Positions 10,633-21,453 of a DNA stretch of 64,000 bases are shown here, piece after piece. The position numbers and the translations under genes are program-made. A model generated the notes under the pieces. That model was given only the letters and a program-made list of their open reading frames with translations. It had not been told where the DNA came from and made no database searches. Where the stretch lies: assembly GCF_018294505.1 (NCBI RefSeq), contig NC_057803.1, forward strand, positions 687,240,678-687,304,677, given 5' to 3'. This DNA is from Triticum aestivum. Lineage: Eukaryota; Streptophyta; Magnoliopsida; Poales; Poaceae. How positions within the stretch are numbered: position 1 is the stretch's first letter; each line of letters begins with the position of its first letter.

Positions 10633-13134
10633 TCAAGGGTGGCTTCGAAGCAATGAGTCTAAGTGCAGCATCTGAGAACTTTGGCTTTGGAGCCCTAGCA
10701 AAAAGTCTTGCAGGTGGACAATAGTACTCATAAGAATAAGCAGAATAGTTCTTGGTCTTATGAACATGGCGGTTTGATGAACGCGCTCATATTCACAGGC
10801 CTGAGTATGGTTTCCCTGCAAAACATTTGCGTTAGTGCGACTCAGGTGAGTCCTCTGTCTGTATGAAGCCTTTGGACCGTATGAAGCCTGTGGTCTGGGG
10901 TTTGTCTTCTTCACCTGTGGTGTCATGATGACATTCACAGGAAGATTCTCCAAACACCTTTTCGGCACCCAGATCTTCTTCATAGGCGGTCCATTCCTGC
11001 AGTTAGTACCAATATACCTGGCAAACACTTCACCATTCTGATTCTTAAACAGTTTATAGTTTGCATCAAAGGATTCATCAATAACAATGGGATTAGCACA
11101 AGTGAAGCCAGATAGGGTGGATGGATCCGCTGAAGGTTCCTTTGCAGCAACCCATGTGGTTTTGGGGTACTGCTCAGGTTTCCAGTAAGAGCCATCAGCA
11201 TTCATTTTCCTTTCGAACCCAACACCCTCTTTCCTAGGGTTTCGGTTCAGGATCTGCCTTTTGAGGACATCACATAGTGTCTGATGCCCTTTGAGACTTT
11301 TGTACATCCCTGTTTCAAGCAGTGTCTTCAACCTAGCATTCTCATCAGCAATAGCAGTGGTATCCTCAGCAGAGGGGTTAGTTACCACATCAACAGTTGA
11401 AGATATTGCAATAGTAGCAGCAGTAGAACATTCAGCAACAGAAGTAGCGTTATCACGCTCAATGCATTTAAGACATGGTGGTTCAAATCCTTCCTGAGCT
11501 GAACTGATCTGTTCGGCGCGAAGTGACTCGTTTTCCTTTTGAAGATCTTCATGAGCCGCTCTCAATTTCTCAAGATCTTGCTTCCTTTGAAGATAATCAT
11601 AGGAAAGCCTTTCATGAGTTGTTGAGAGCGTTTCATGACGACTTTCAAGTTCCTCATACTTAACGTGAAGATTTTTTATGTCTTCAATTAAGGACTGAGA
11701 TCGAGTCATTTCAGCGTCTAACAGATCATCGCTTTTGTCTAACAGTTTTTGAATGTGTTCCATAGCTTTCTGTTGTTCAGTTGCAATTTTAGCAAGTGTT
11801 TTGTAGCTGGGTTTGGAACCACAATCAGAGTCATCGTCACTAGATGTTTGATAGTGAGTAGTGCGTGTGTTTACCTTGGCACCGCGTGCCATGAAGCAGT
11901 AGGAAGGAGCGGAGTAGTCCTTGTCATTTGCATCGGTGTCGGTGATGAAGTCATTGTCTTCAGTGTTGAAGATGGACTTGGCAACGTATGCTGTAGCCAG
12001 ACTCGCAACGCCAGAATCGGACTCCTCCTCAGACTCCACCTCCGCCTCCTCAGAAGCGGACTCCTCCTCAGAATCCATTTCCTTGCCAACAAACGCACGT
12101 GCCTTGCCAGATGAGCTCTTCTTGTGTGATGAAGACTTGGAGGAAGACTTGGAAGAAGACTTTGAGTATTTCTTCTTCTTCTTGTCGTCAGAGTCATACT
12201 CCTTGCTCTTCTTCTTCTTGTTGTTCTCATTGTCCCACTGTGGACACTCAGAGATGTAGTGGCCAGGTTTCTTGCACTTGTGACATGTTCTCTTCTTGTA
12301 GTCATGAGCAGAAGCTTCATCATTCCTTGAGCTTGATCGTGAAGACTTTCTGAAGCCTTTCTTCTTGGTGAATTTTTGGAACTTCTTCACAAGCATAGCA
12401 AGCTCCTTTCCAATGTCTTCAGGATCATCAGAACTGCTGTCAGATTCTTCTTCAGATGAGGAGACAGCCTTTGCCTTCAAGGCACGAGTTCGCCCATAGT
12501 TGGGACCGTAGATGTCTCTTTTCTCAGAAAGCTGAAACTCGTGTGTGTTGAGCCTCTCAAGTATGTCAGACGGATCGAGTGTCTTGAAATCAGGACGTTC
12601 TTGAATCATCAGGGCTAGGGTGTCAAACGAACTGTCAAGTGATCTCAGGAGTGTCTTGACGACTTCATGCTTGGTGATCTCAGTAGCGCCGAGGGCTTGA
12701 AGCTCATTTGTGATGTCAGTGAGTCGATCAAACGTGAGCTGGACATTCTCATTGTCATTTCTCTTGAAGCGGTTGAAGAGGTTGCGAAGGACACTGATTC
12801 TCTGATCTCTCTGGGTTGAGACGCCTTCGTTGACCTTGGAGAGCCAGTCCCAGACTAGCTTAGATGTTTCCAAAGCACTCACGCGGCCATACTGTCCTTT
12901 GGTCAGATGACCACAGATGATATTCTTGGCAGTAGAGTCCAGTTGAACGAACTTCTTGACATCAGCAGCAGTGACACCTTCTCCAGCCTTGGGAACGTCG
13001 TTCTTGACGACATACCATAGGTCGACATCAATGGCTTCAAGATACATGCGCATCTTATTCTTCCAGTAGGGATATTCAGTTCCATCGAAGACGGGGCACG
13101 CAGCGGAGACTTTAATTATCCCTGCAGTCGACAT
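10633..13134 (-). CDS. gag: Copia Gag protein with CCHC zinc knuckle (C-terminus frameshifted)
   Basis: The frame has 833 codons and starts 53 bases inside the primer binding site. The N-terminus (FDGTEYPYWKNKMRMYLEA) matches the DUF4219/UBN2 type of Copia Gag. Residues about 90-210 form the Gag core (VLRNLFNRFKRNDNENVQLT onward). A zinc knuckle CHKCKKPGHYISEC (C-X2-C-X4-H-X4-C) lies near residues 283-296, followed by Lys/Ser-rich low-complexity sequence. A long coiled-coil-like stretch lies at about 450-560. Near 10785 the frame probably shifts: another frame carries a more coherent C-terminus ending KMWVAKKA, whereas this frame ends LLRSHP. Gag packages the element RNA into cytoplasmic virus-like particles. 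Confidence 0.88.
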   Translation of the reverse strand: MSTAGIIKVSAACPVFDGTEYPYWKNKMRMYLEAIDVDLWYVVKNDVPKAGEGVTAADVKKFVQLDSTAKNIICGHLTKGQYGRVSALETSKLVWDWLSKVNEGVSTQRDQRISVLRNLFNRFKRNDNENVQLTFDRLTDITNELQALGATEITKHEVVKTLLRSLDSSFDTLALMIQERPDFKTLDPSDILERLNTHEFQLSEKRDIYGPNYGRTRALKAKAVSSSEEESDSSSDDPEDIGKELAMLVKKFQKFTKKKGFRKSSRSSSRNDEASAHDYKKRTCHKCKKPGHYISECPQWDNENNKKKKSKEYDSDDKKKKKYSKSSSKSSSKSSSHKKSSSGKARAFVGKEMDSEEESASEEAEVESEEESDSGVASLATAYVAKSIFNTEDNDFITDTDANDKDYSAPSYCFMARGAKVNTRTTHYQTSSDDDSDCGSKPSYKTLAKIATEQQKAMEHIQKLLDKSDDLLDAEMTRSQSLIEDIKNLHVKYEELESRHETLSTTHERLSYDYLQRKQDLEKLRAAHEDLQKENESLRAEQISSAQEGFEPPCLKCIERDNATSVAECSTAATIAISSTVDVVTNPSAEDTTAIADENARLKTLLETGMYKSLKGHQTLCDVLKRQILNRNPRKEGVGFERKMNADGSYWKPEQYPKTTWVAAKEPSADPSTLSGFTCANPIVIDESFDANYKLFKNQNGEVFARYIGTNCRNGPPMKKIWVPKRCLENLPVNVIMTPQVKKTNPRPQASYGPKASYRQRTHLSRTNANVLQGNHTQACEYERVHQTAMFIRPRTILLILMSTIVHLQDFLLGLQSQSSQMLHLDSLLRSHP

Positions 13135-13186
13135 AGCTAAAACTCCAGGTGGTTAAACCGAATCACACAGAACAAGGGAGTACCTT

Positions 13187-13198
13187 GCTCTGATACCA
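13187..13198 (-). other. Primer binding site (initiator Met tRNA type)
   Basis: On the minus strand this reads TGGTATCAGAGC, the classic match to the 3' end of plant initiator Met tRNA, 2 bases inside the LTR end (CACTTTCA, then AT). Confidence 0.92.
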
Positions 13199-13200
13199 AT

Positions 13201-14534
13201 TGAAAGTGCTAGTGATCGACTAGAGGGGGGGGTGAATAGGCGATTTTTATGAAAGTCTTCAAAACATGTAAGTTTCGAAGACAAACGATAGAAATAAACC
13301 TATTACCATGCAGCGGAAGGTAGACTACACTAGGCAAACCATAGTCAAGTATTCAATGAAGTGAAAGCACAATGACTAATAGCAGCTAGGCAGTAAGGAT
13401 CAGGTAGGAAGATATTGTGAAGCCAATCAGAACAAGTAATCACTCAGTGAAGCCAAATGGTGATGCAATCGTACAATGACTTCACAAGGACCAACAGTAA
13501 GTAAAGGGAAGGGAAGGATGAAACCAGTGACTCGTTGAAGACAATGATTTGTTGGACCAGTTCCAGTTGCTGTGACAACTGTACGTCTGGTTAGGGAGGC
13601 TGAGATTCAACTCAGAAGACCTCGTCTTCACCTTATTCCCCTTGAGCTAAGGACACCCAGTCCTCGCCCAATCACTCTGGTAAGTCTTCAAGGTAGACTT
13701 CCAAACCTTCACAGACTTTGTTCACCGGCGATCCACAATGACTCTTGGATGCTCAGAACGCGACGCCTAATCGGCTGGAGGATTCACAGTCTTCAAGTGT
13801 AATAAGTCTTCAGATCACACAGACAGGAAGACTTAAGTGATGCCTCACACTCTTTGGCTCTGGGTGGTTAGGGCTTTATCCTCTCAAGGAATTATCTCTC
13901 AAAGGCTTCGAGGTGGGTTGCTCTCAAACGACACAAGCCGTGCTTTAACTCTGAGTAGCCAACCGTTTATGGTTGTAGGGGGTGGGCTATTTATAGCCAC
14001 TAGGCAACCCGACCTGATTTGTCCGAAATGACCCTGTGTCACTAAGGAACTGACACGTGTTCCAACGGTCAGATTTCAAACACACAAGGCAACTTTACTT
14101 GGGATACAAGCAAAGCTGACTTATCCAACTCTGGACAAGATTTGCTCTCATAGTCTTCACTCGAAGACATAGGATTTTGGTTAAGCATCACTTCAATCAT
14201 TCTGACTGGTTCTGTTGGACCCCACTTAACAGTACGGTGGTTCCTATGACTCAACAAAGAAAAACATAGAACGACGAAACTGCTAAGTCTTCGCGCTCCA
14301 TAGTCTTCACGCGATGTCTTCTCTTGTCATAGTCTTCAATGTGAATGTCTTCAAATACCACCTTTGACTTCAATGTCTTCATACATTTTAGGGGTCATCT
14401 CTGGTAGGAAAACTGAATCAATGAGGGACTTCTACCTGTGTTATCCTGCAATTCTCACAAACACATTAGTCCCTCAACTAGGTTTGTCGTCAATACTCCA
14501 AAACCAACTAGGGGTGGCACTAGATGCACTTACA
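13201..14534 (-). repeat. 5' LTR of the Maximus-like element (complete, 1334 bp)
   Basis: On the plus strand it begins TGAAAGTG and ends CACTTACA, so TG...CA on the element strand. It matches 1-1294 along its length. The base after its right end (14535) is inside the gag of the Athila-like element; CCTCC at 14535-14539 would be the target duplication, but the left copy is out of view. Confidence 0.95.
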
Positions 14535-15353
14535 CCTCCTATTGAAGAAATACATGGTCTTAATTCACCACCTGTTGAAGAAACATATGATCTCAATTAT
14601 TTATTTACTGAAGAACCTCCTGATCCCGATATCCTGACACAGGTAGTAAAGGTAAATTCTCTCTATAGATATGATAAAGCTAAAATTGCTAGTCAATGCT
14701 TGGATGAGTTTGATAACTTTATGTATAAGCAAGACGACTTCAATGCTTATTTTGGTAGACAATTAAAAGAAAATGCTTATATGATTAGACGCTTGGGTGA
14801 TTATATGGCTGATATTAAAGGTGAACTTAAACTTGTTAGCAAACATGCTTCTATGGTTACCACTCAAGTAGAAGAAGTACTTAATGCTCAAAAAGAAGTG
14901 CTTGATGAAATGAATAGTAAGAAAAATGATTATGATGTTAGAGTGGCTACTAGAACTAGTAGAATGACTCAGGAACCTTTGTATCCTGAAGGCCACCCTA
15001 AGAGAATCGAGCAAGATTCTCAAAGAAATAATATTGATGTTCCTAGTTCTTCTAAAAAGAAGAAAAAGAAAAATGATAGAACTGTGCAAACTTCTAGTGA
15101 ACCTATTGTTGAACCACCTGGTAATCCAAATGATATATCTATGTTTGATGCTAAAACACAATCTGGTAATGAGCCTGAACCTAATGAAAATATTAATGCT
15201 GATGTTCGTAATGATGCTCAACCTAGTAATGACAATGATGTAGAAATTGAACCTGCTGTTGATCTTGATAACCCACAATCAAAGAATCAACGTTATGATA
15301 AAAGAGACTTTGTTGCTAGGAAACATGGTAAAGAAAGAGAACCTTGGGTTTAG
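14535..15353 (+). pseudogene. gag: Athila-like Gag, 5' part cut by Maximus insertion
   Basis: An open frame enters from the Maximus junction and runs to a TAG at 15351-15353. The Met at 14364 belongs to the Copia LTR and is not a real start. The protein is charged and helical (about YMADIKGELKLVSKHASM), with a KKKKKK basic run and an Asn/Asp-rich C-terminal region. The frame continues past the TAG into the protease (WV stop KPMPFPPKP), so gag and protease were one frame with a single stop. This may be a CAG-to-TAG point change or a readthrough stop. Confidence 0.75.
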
Positions 15354-16127
15354 AAACCCATGCCTTTTCCTCCTAAACCATCCAAGAAAAAGGATGATGA
15401 GGATTTTGAGCGCTTTGCTGAAATGATTAGGCCTATCTTTTTGCGTATGCGATTAACTGATGTGCTCAAAACAAATCCTTATGCTAAATATATGAAGGAT
15501 ATTATTACTAATAAAAGAAAGATACCGGAAGCTGAGATTTCCACCATGCTTGCTAATTATACTTTTAAGGGTGGAATACCAAAGAAACTTGGAGATCCCA
15601 GAGTACCTACTATACCTTGCTCCATTAAAAGAAATTATATTAAAACTGCTTTATGTGATCTTGGAGCCGGTGTTAGTGTTATGCCTGTCTCTTTATATCA
15701 TAGACTTGACTTGAATAAGTTGACACCTACCAAAATATCTTTGCAAATGGCTGATAAATCAACTGCTATACCTGTCGGTATTTGTGACGATGTGCCTGTT
15801 GTAGTTGCAAACGTTACTATTTTAACGGACTTTGTTATTCTTGATATTCCCGAGGATGATAGTATGTCTATTATTCTTGGAAGACCTTTTCTTAATACTG
15901 CAGGGGCTGTTATTGATTGCAACAAAGGCAATGTCACTTTTCATGTTAATGGTAATGAGCATACAATACACTTTCTGAGGAAACCACCTCATGTTTATAG
16001 TATCAATTCTATTGGAAAAATTCCATTGATTATATTTGGAGGTTTTGAATTTCCTCTGCCTACTGTCAAGAAGAAATATGATATTCTTATTATTGGGGAT
16101 GTGCATATCCCCGTTGAGGTAACTTAG
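15354..16127 (+). CDS. pro: Athila-type retroviral aspartic protease region
   Basis: About 255 codons in frame with the preceding gag. The N-terminal part (FAEMIRPIFLRMRLTDVLK, then YAKYMKDI) is the conserved Athila Gag-protease linker. The retropepsin fold is recognisable from ALCDLGAGVSVMP (active-site Asp-Leu-Gly, usual for Athila), through VILDIPEDD to ILGRPFLNTAGAVID. It would cleave the polyprotein in the virus-like particle. The frame ends soon after the protease; the RT domain expected next is missing, which suggests internal deletion. Confidence 0.85.
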   Translation, partial: KPMPFPPKPSKKKDDEDFERFAEMIRPIFLRMRLTDVLKTNPYAKYMKDIITNKRKIPEAEISTMLANYTFKGGIPKKLGDPRVPTIPCSIKRNYIKTALCDLGAGVSVMPVSLYHRLDLNKLTPTKISLQMADKSTAIPVGICDDVPVVVANVTILTDFVILDIPEDDSMSIILGRPFLNTAGAVIDCNKGNVTFHVNGNEHTIHFLRKPPHVYSINSIGKIPLIIFGGFEFPLPTVKKKYDILIIGDVHIPVEVT

Positions 16128-16889
16128 TGTTATTCGAAATTTCTCCGGTTTCATGATTATCGGAATGAGTTTGTTAACAAGACTTGATCAACCTTGTTAG
16201 TGGATTCTTTTTGATGAGCATGAGATGGATGAAACTAGAAGCACAAACTTCTGTACCCTCTTTATACTTTCTGTTATTTATATTAAATAAAGTAAAACTA
16301 GTATTTTTCTGTCTGTTATCTGATTATCCGTGCAATATAAAAATAACCCAAAAATAAAGGTCCTCAGAATGACATGCCAATTTAATATGATTTTTTCAGG
16401 AATATTTGAGGATTTACTGTGCAAAAATCACCGTGGGAAGAGCTACCACCTGGCCACGAGGGTGGTGGGCGCGCCCCCCTGCCTCGTGGGCCCACGGTGG
16501 CCCTCCTCCACTTATTCCAGCACCCATCTTCTTCCTCTATCTCACACAAACCCGAAAAACCAACTCAAGCACGAGTTCCAGCCACTTTTGCTGTGATTTT
16601 TGATCTCCTTGCTCAAAGCACCTCTCTCAAAACTGCTTGGAGAGATTGTTCCTTGGTGTGTGACTCCTCCATTGGTCCAATTAGTTTTTGTTCTAGTGCT
16701 TTATTCATTGCAAATTTAAGCTGCATAGGTGACCATGTTCTTGAGCTTGCATGTCAAATTTATATGGTTCCAAGTAGTTCTAATGCTTAATATAGGCTCT
16801 AGGCACTTGTAGGAGTAGTTGCTATCAGTTTTATTGAGTTTGCTTACTTTTATTTTGAAGTTACTAAAAATTTCAGATTATTTCAGAAA
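16128..16889 (+). promoter_or_regulatory. Non-coding block with LTR-like GC-rich palindrome upstream of the env-position ORF
   Basis: No supported coding region. At 16452-16492 there is a GC-rich palindromic stretch (CCACGAGG ... GGGCGCGCCCC ... CCTCGTGG) like the one upstream of the TATA box in the LTRs at 20277-20320, 25896-25960, 50996-51035 and 57144-57190. A pyrimidine-rich leader with CACAAACCC follows. The position, before a second ORF and after a deleted pol, suggests a promoter/5'UTR for the env-position gene, or a piece of LTR brought in by recombination. Confidence 0.4.
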
Positions 16890-18031
16890 ATGATGAGGAG
16901 ATTATTGAGGGGCTCATCAAGCCAAAGCTCAAAGGAAAAGGCACCTAAGCCTAAGTATAATTTGCCACGCACCACGGAGATTCGGGCGTGTGAATGGCCT
17001 TCTGAAGATTTCTTGAGAGCAGCTGGTATCTATGAAGATTTTCATGAATTGGCTCACAATGCTGGCCTCACCGCTTTCCTCCACGACCAATGCAATCAGT
17101 ATCTCTTACTCACAAATACCTTTGTGCAAAACTTTTATTTTCATCCTAGGAACTCACCACGGTGGAATTTCATTTATATGATGAGCCTAAGGAGATGTCA
17201 CTTTTTGATTTCTGTCGGATCTGTTTAGTCCCTTTTGAGGGCAAGACAGAAGAACCACATCATGATGATGTGGCTGGATTTATTGATAATATCACTGTAG
17301 GAGAAACCAGGAAGGTTTCTGATGCACGAATCACTAGCATACATTTTCCTGTTTTGCGTTACTTTGCATTATTTGCTAGTCGTTGTTTAATTGGACGCGG
17401 AAACAGTGGAAACCTTAGTATCCCTGATTTAATTATTCTACTCCAAGGTTTATACAGTGATAACACTTTTAGTATGGGTGGTATTATTGCTAGATGGTTA
17501 AATATGAACCGTACTAAGGGCCCCATATTTGGAGGCATCTATGACACATGCCTAGCCGCACATTTTAACATACCTATTAGGCATGCTGAGAAGGAAGAAA
17601 AGGTGCTGCCCCGTGTTTATCTAGATCACAAAAGTATGGTAGCACATGATTTTATTGTTAAGAATAGGGCAGGGGAGCTTAAATATCAATTGTTCTTTAA
17701 TAAACATCATCCTGAGACTATTACCATGCCTGCTCCTTCTTTGTTTGATTTGACTGCAGGCACGTACCTTGTTCCGTTGACGGCTATTCATGCCTACCGG
17801 AACCCTACACCAACTGAGGAGCCAGAACAGGAACCACAAAATGAGCCCCCATGACAATCTGTTTATTCTTGGGATCCAGAGATGACTGTGAGCCAGTGGC
17901 AGTCAGAGTCTTCTTCTTCATCACAATATGATCCCAACTATCCTTCCTCATCACAGTACGACCCCAACAACTATTATTATGGATATCTGCCAGGCCAGCC
18001 GTGGCCATACCAAGTTAGGCCAAAAGCCTAA
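16890..18031 (+). pseudogene. ATHILA ORF1-type (env-position) protein, one frameshift and one nonsense codon
   Basis: The first frame (MMRRLLRGSSSQSSKEKAPK ... to about 17150) is followed by a second frame giving VEFHLYDEPKEMSLFDFCRI, so one indel lies near 17150. The second frame continues through RKVSDARITSIHFPVLRYFA and GRGNSGNLSIPDLIILLQGL to a TGA at 17855-17857. It then stays open through a Ser/Gln/Tyr-rich tail (SSSSQYDPNYPSS) to a TAA at 18029-18031. The block with DARITSI and the short N-terminal basic region matches the ATHILA ORF-1 family found in Athila and related plant elements; its role is unknown. Confidence 0.72.
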
Positions 18032-20027
18032 GCTTGGGGGAGTACGTATTTCTCACCGACATTACATTCATGTTCACGCACACTCATTGCTAGATGTCGG
18101 TGCTCATACTTTTTCACTATAATATCCATGCTAGTTTATTTCCTTTTTCCTGCTTTCTTCTTGTGTGTTTAATAAACCTTAAGAAAAAACCAAAAAAATT
18201 AGTAGTAGTTTATTTTCTGCTGTAGTAGTAATAACTAAAAGAAAACCCAAAACTATTTCCCGTTCTTCTTTTGCTTGTTGGGAGCTTTCCCGTGTAAATA
18301 GTTTTATTTCTTTTCTTTTCTATGGGGGTCAGTAGGAGAAGACCATAATTAAATTGTTGAAGTGGCTCTTATATTCTTTATTGTTGAATTAACCCAAGAG
18401 CCCGTATTACCTTGTCTTCTCCTGTTTATTGAATGCTCGCAGATTCCAGCTTAGTCCAATGCACGTGCACTCTTATTATTATTCACACCGTTCGGTCGTG
18501 CAAGTGAAAGGCAATTATGATGATATATGATGGACTGACTGAGATGAGAAAAGCTGGTATGAACTCGACCTCTTTTGTTTTTGTAAATATGATGAGTCTC
18601 GCGTTCCTGATTCAGCTTATTATGAATAAACATGTTTGCAATGACAATTAGAGATCAGAGTTGCTTGTGCCATGCTTGATTAGCTATGAGTTATAATGAT
18701 TTACCTTGTGTGCCAACATGCTATTAAGATGGTTATGATGTGGTATGATGGGGTGGTATCCTCATTTGAATGATTTAAATGGCTTGACTTGGCACATGTT
18801 CACGCATGTAGTTGAAACGAATCAACATAGCCTTCACGATATTTATGTTCATGGTGGATTATATCTTACTCATGCTTGCATCCAATGTTTATTAATTTTA
18901 ATGCATGTACATGGCTGCTGTCGCTCTCTAGTTGGTCGCTTCACAGTCTTTTGCTAGCCTTCACTTGTACTAAGCGGGAATACTGCTTGTGCATCCAATC
19001 CCTTAAACCCCAAAGTTATTCCAGATGAGTCCACTATACCTTCCTATATGCGGTATCTACCTGCCGTTCCAAGTAAATTTGTATGTGCCAAACTCTAAAC
19101 CTTCAAATAAACATTCTGTTTTGTATGCTCGAATAGCTCATGTATCAACAAAGGCTGTCCTTATCTTCCGTGTTAGGCGGGTTATTCTCAAGAGGAGTGG
19201 ACTCCGCTCCTCACTCACGAGAAAATGGCTGGTCACTGGGATGCCCAGTCCCATGCTTTATGCAAACTAAATCAAAATTAATTGCAAACAAAACTCCCTC
19301 TGGGACCTGATGTATGTTGGAGGCACTCGTTGTTTCGAGCAAGCCATGGATTGATGCTTGTTGGTGGAGGGGGAGTATAAACTTTACCATTCTGTTTGGG
19401 AACCGCCTATAATGTGTTTAGCATGGAAGATATCGCCATCTCTTAGTTGTTACGTTGACAATGAAAGTATACCGCTCAAAATACAATTTATCTCTATTTC
19501 AAAACCGAGCTCTGGCACCTCTACAAATCCCTGCTTCCCTCTGCGAAGGGCCTATCCATTTACTTTTATGTTGAGTCATCACCCTCTTATTAAAAAGCAC
19601 TAGCTGGAGAGCACAACCGTCATTTGCATTCATCACTATTAATTTATGTTGGGTATGACTATGATTGGATCTCTTTTACCATGAATTACAATGTCTAGTC
19701 AGTCCTTGATATTTAAAGGTGCTCTGCATTTATGTTTTGCGGTCTCAGAAAGGGCTAGCGAGATACCATCTTGTTATATCATATTATGATTGTTTTGAGA
19801 AAGTGTTGTCATCCGAGATTTATTATTATGATTTGCTAGTTGATTATGCTATTGATATGAGTAATGATGAGACCTGAGAATTATTGCAAGTGTGGTTAGT
19901 TATGATCTATGCTGAAAACTTGAATGTTGGCTTGACATAGTTACAACAACAAGAGCAAACAGAGTTTGTAAAAGTTTTTCTTTCTTTTAGTTTGTCAACT
20001 GAATTGCTTGAGGACAAGCAAGGGTTT
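18032..20027 (+). other. 2 kb non-coding 3' region of the Athila-like element
   Basis: AT-rich, with only short unlikely reading frames. It is bounded by two copies of AAGCTTGGGGGAG: one at 18030-18042 overlapping the ORF stop, and the true polypurine tract at 20028-20040. It contains T-rich stretches and no recognisable domain. A long 3' untranslated tract is usual in Athila elements. Confidence 0.6.
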
Positions 20028-20041
20028 AAGCTTGGGGGAGT
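20028..20041 (+). other. Polypurine tract of the Athila-like element
   Basis: AAGCTTGGGGGAG directly precedes the LTR start TGATACGTCTCC. The same motif occurs at 18030-18042, and the AAGCTTGGGG core recurs in elements C and D. Confidence 0.85.
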
Positions 20042-21453
20042 TGATACGTCTCCGTCGTATCTACTTTACCAAACACTTTTGCCCTTGTTTTTGGACTCTA
20101 TCTTGTATGATTTGAATGGAACTAACCCAGACTGACGCTGTTTTCAGCAGAATTACCATGATGTTGTTTTATGTGCAGAAAACAAATATTCTCGGAATGA
20201 CCTGAAACTCCACGGGAGGTCTTAGAAAAAACAATAAAAAATCCTCGCCAAATATGAAGACTAGGGGGGGCCACACCCTTTCCACGAGGGTGCCCCCCCT
20301 AGGGCGCGCCCCCTACCTCGTGGGCCTCATGTTGACCCTCCGACGCCAACTCTGACTCTATATATTTGCTTTCGAAGAGAAAAAAACCTGGGAGAAGAAA
20401 TCATCGCGTTTTACGATACGCAGCCGCCACCAAGCCCTAAAACCTCTTGGGAGGGCTGATCTGGAGTCCGTTCGGGGCTCCGGAGAGGGGGATTCGTCGC
20501 CGTCGTCATCATCAACCATCCTCCATCACCAATTTCATGATGCTCACCGCCGTGCGTGAGTAATTCCATCGTAGGCTTGCTGGACGGTGATGGGTTGGAT
20601 GAGATTTATCATGTAATCGAGTTAGTTTTGTTAGGGTTTGATCCCTAGTATCCATTATGTTCTGAGATTGATGTTGCTATGACTTTGCTATGCTTAATGC
20701 TTGTCACTAGGGCCCGAGTGCCATGATTTCAGATCTGGACCTATTATGTTTTCATGAATATATGTGAGTTCTAGATCCTATCTTGCAAGTCTATAGTCAC
20801 CTACTATGTGTTATGATCCGGCAACCCCGAAGTGACAATAATCGGGACCACTCCCGGTGATGACCATAGTTTGAGGAGTTCATGTATTCACTATGTGCTA
20901 ATGCTTTGTTCCGGTTCTCTATTAAAAGGAGGCCTTAATATCCCTAAGTTTCCAATAGGACCCTGCTGCCACGGGAGGATAGGACAAAAGATGTCATGCA
21001 AGTTCTTTTCCATAAGCATGTATGAATATATACGGAATACATGCCTACATTGCATTGACGAATTGGAGCTAGTTCTGAGTCACCCTATGTTATGGCTGTT
21101 ACATGATGAACCGCATCCGGCATAATTATCCATCATTGATCCGGTGCCTAAGAGTTTTCCATATACTGGTTTACGCTTATTTACTTTCCCGCTGCTACTG
21201 TTATAATCACTACAAAATACCAAAAACATTACTTTTGTTGTCTTTACTTTTGTTGCCGCTACCACCACTATCATATTACTTTGATACTAAACACTTTGCT
21301 GCAGATACTAAGTTTCCAGGTGTGGTTGAATTGACAACTCAGCTGCTAATACTTGAGAATATTCTTTGGCTCCCCTTGTGTCGAATCAATAAATTTGGGT
21401 TGAATACTCTACCCTCGAAAGCTGTTGTGATCCCCTATACTTGTGGGTTATCA
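20042..21453 (+). repeat. 3' LTR of the Athila-like element (1412 bp)
   Basis: It starts TGATACGTCTCC and ends GGGTTATCA (TG...CA). A TATA-like TCTATATATTT at 20357-20367 follows the GC-rich palindrome at 20277-20320, consistent with the U3 promoter. ATACT after the end is the likely target duplication; the uninterrupted target can be read in element D near 53672 (catactctactg). Confidence 0.88.

Larger units (their letters stand above)
1..14534 (-). mobile_element. Maximus/SIRE-like Copia LTR retrotransposon (left LTR cut by window edge)
   Basis: The element reads on the minus strand: 5' LTR (14534 to 13201), initiator-Met-type primer binding site, gag, pol in Copia order (protease, integrase, RT, RNase H), a long env-position coding region, polypurine tract, then the 3' LTR (1294 to 1). 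The roughly 14.5 kb size, 1.33 kb LTRs and extra coding region after pol fit the SIRE lineage, called Maximus in Triticeae. By eye the two LTRs differ at about 27 of 1293 aligned positions (about 2%), so the insertion is fairly recent. It sits in the gag of an Athila-like Gypsy, which resumes at 14535. The left target-site duplication lies outside the window. The lineage is well supported; the family name is from memory. Confidence 0.88.
14535..21453 (+). mobile_element. Athila/Sabrina-like Gypsy retrotransposon, 5' end outside window, no RT/integrase
   Basis: Plus-strand order: end of gag, aspartic protease, an untranslated block, an env-position ORF, 2 kb of non-coding sequence, polypurine tract and 3' LTR. 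The protease type (DLGAG active site, ILGRPFL) and the extra ORF point to the Athila lineage. No RT, RNase H or integrase sequence occurs between protease (ends 16127) and the LTR, so this copy cannot move by itself. Its 5' LTR lies left of the window, beyond the nested Maximus. It is itself inserted in element C, which resumes at 21454. Confidence 0.82.

Noticed and set aside
14364..14534. Start codon and first 57 codons of the long plus-strand frame ending at 15353
   Set aside because: This part is Copia LTR sequence fused by chance with the gag frame of the host element.
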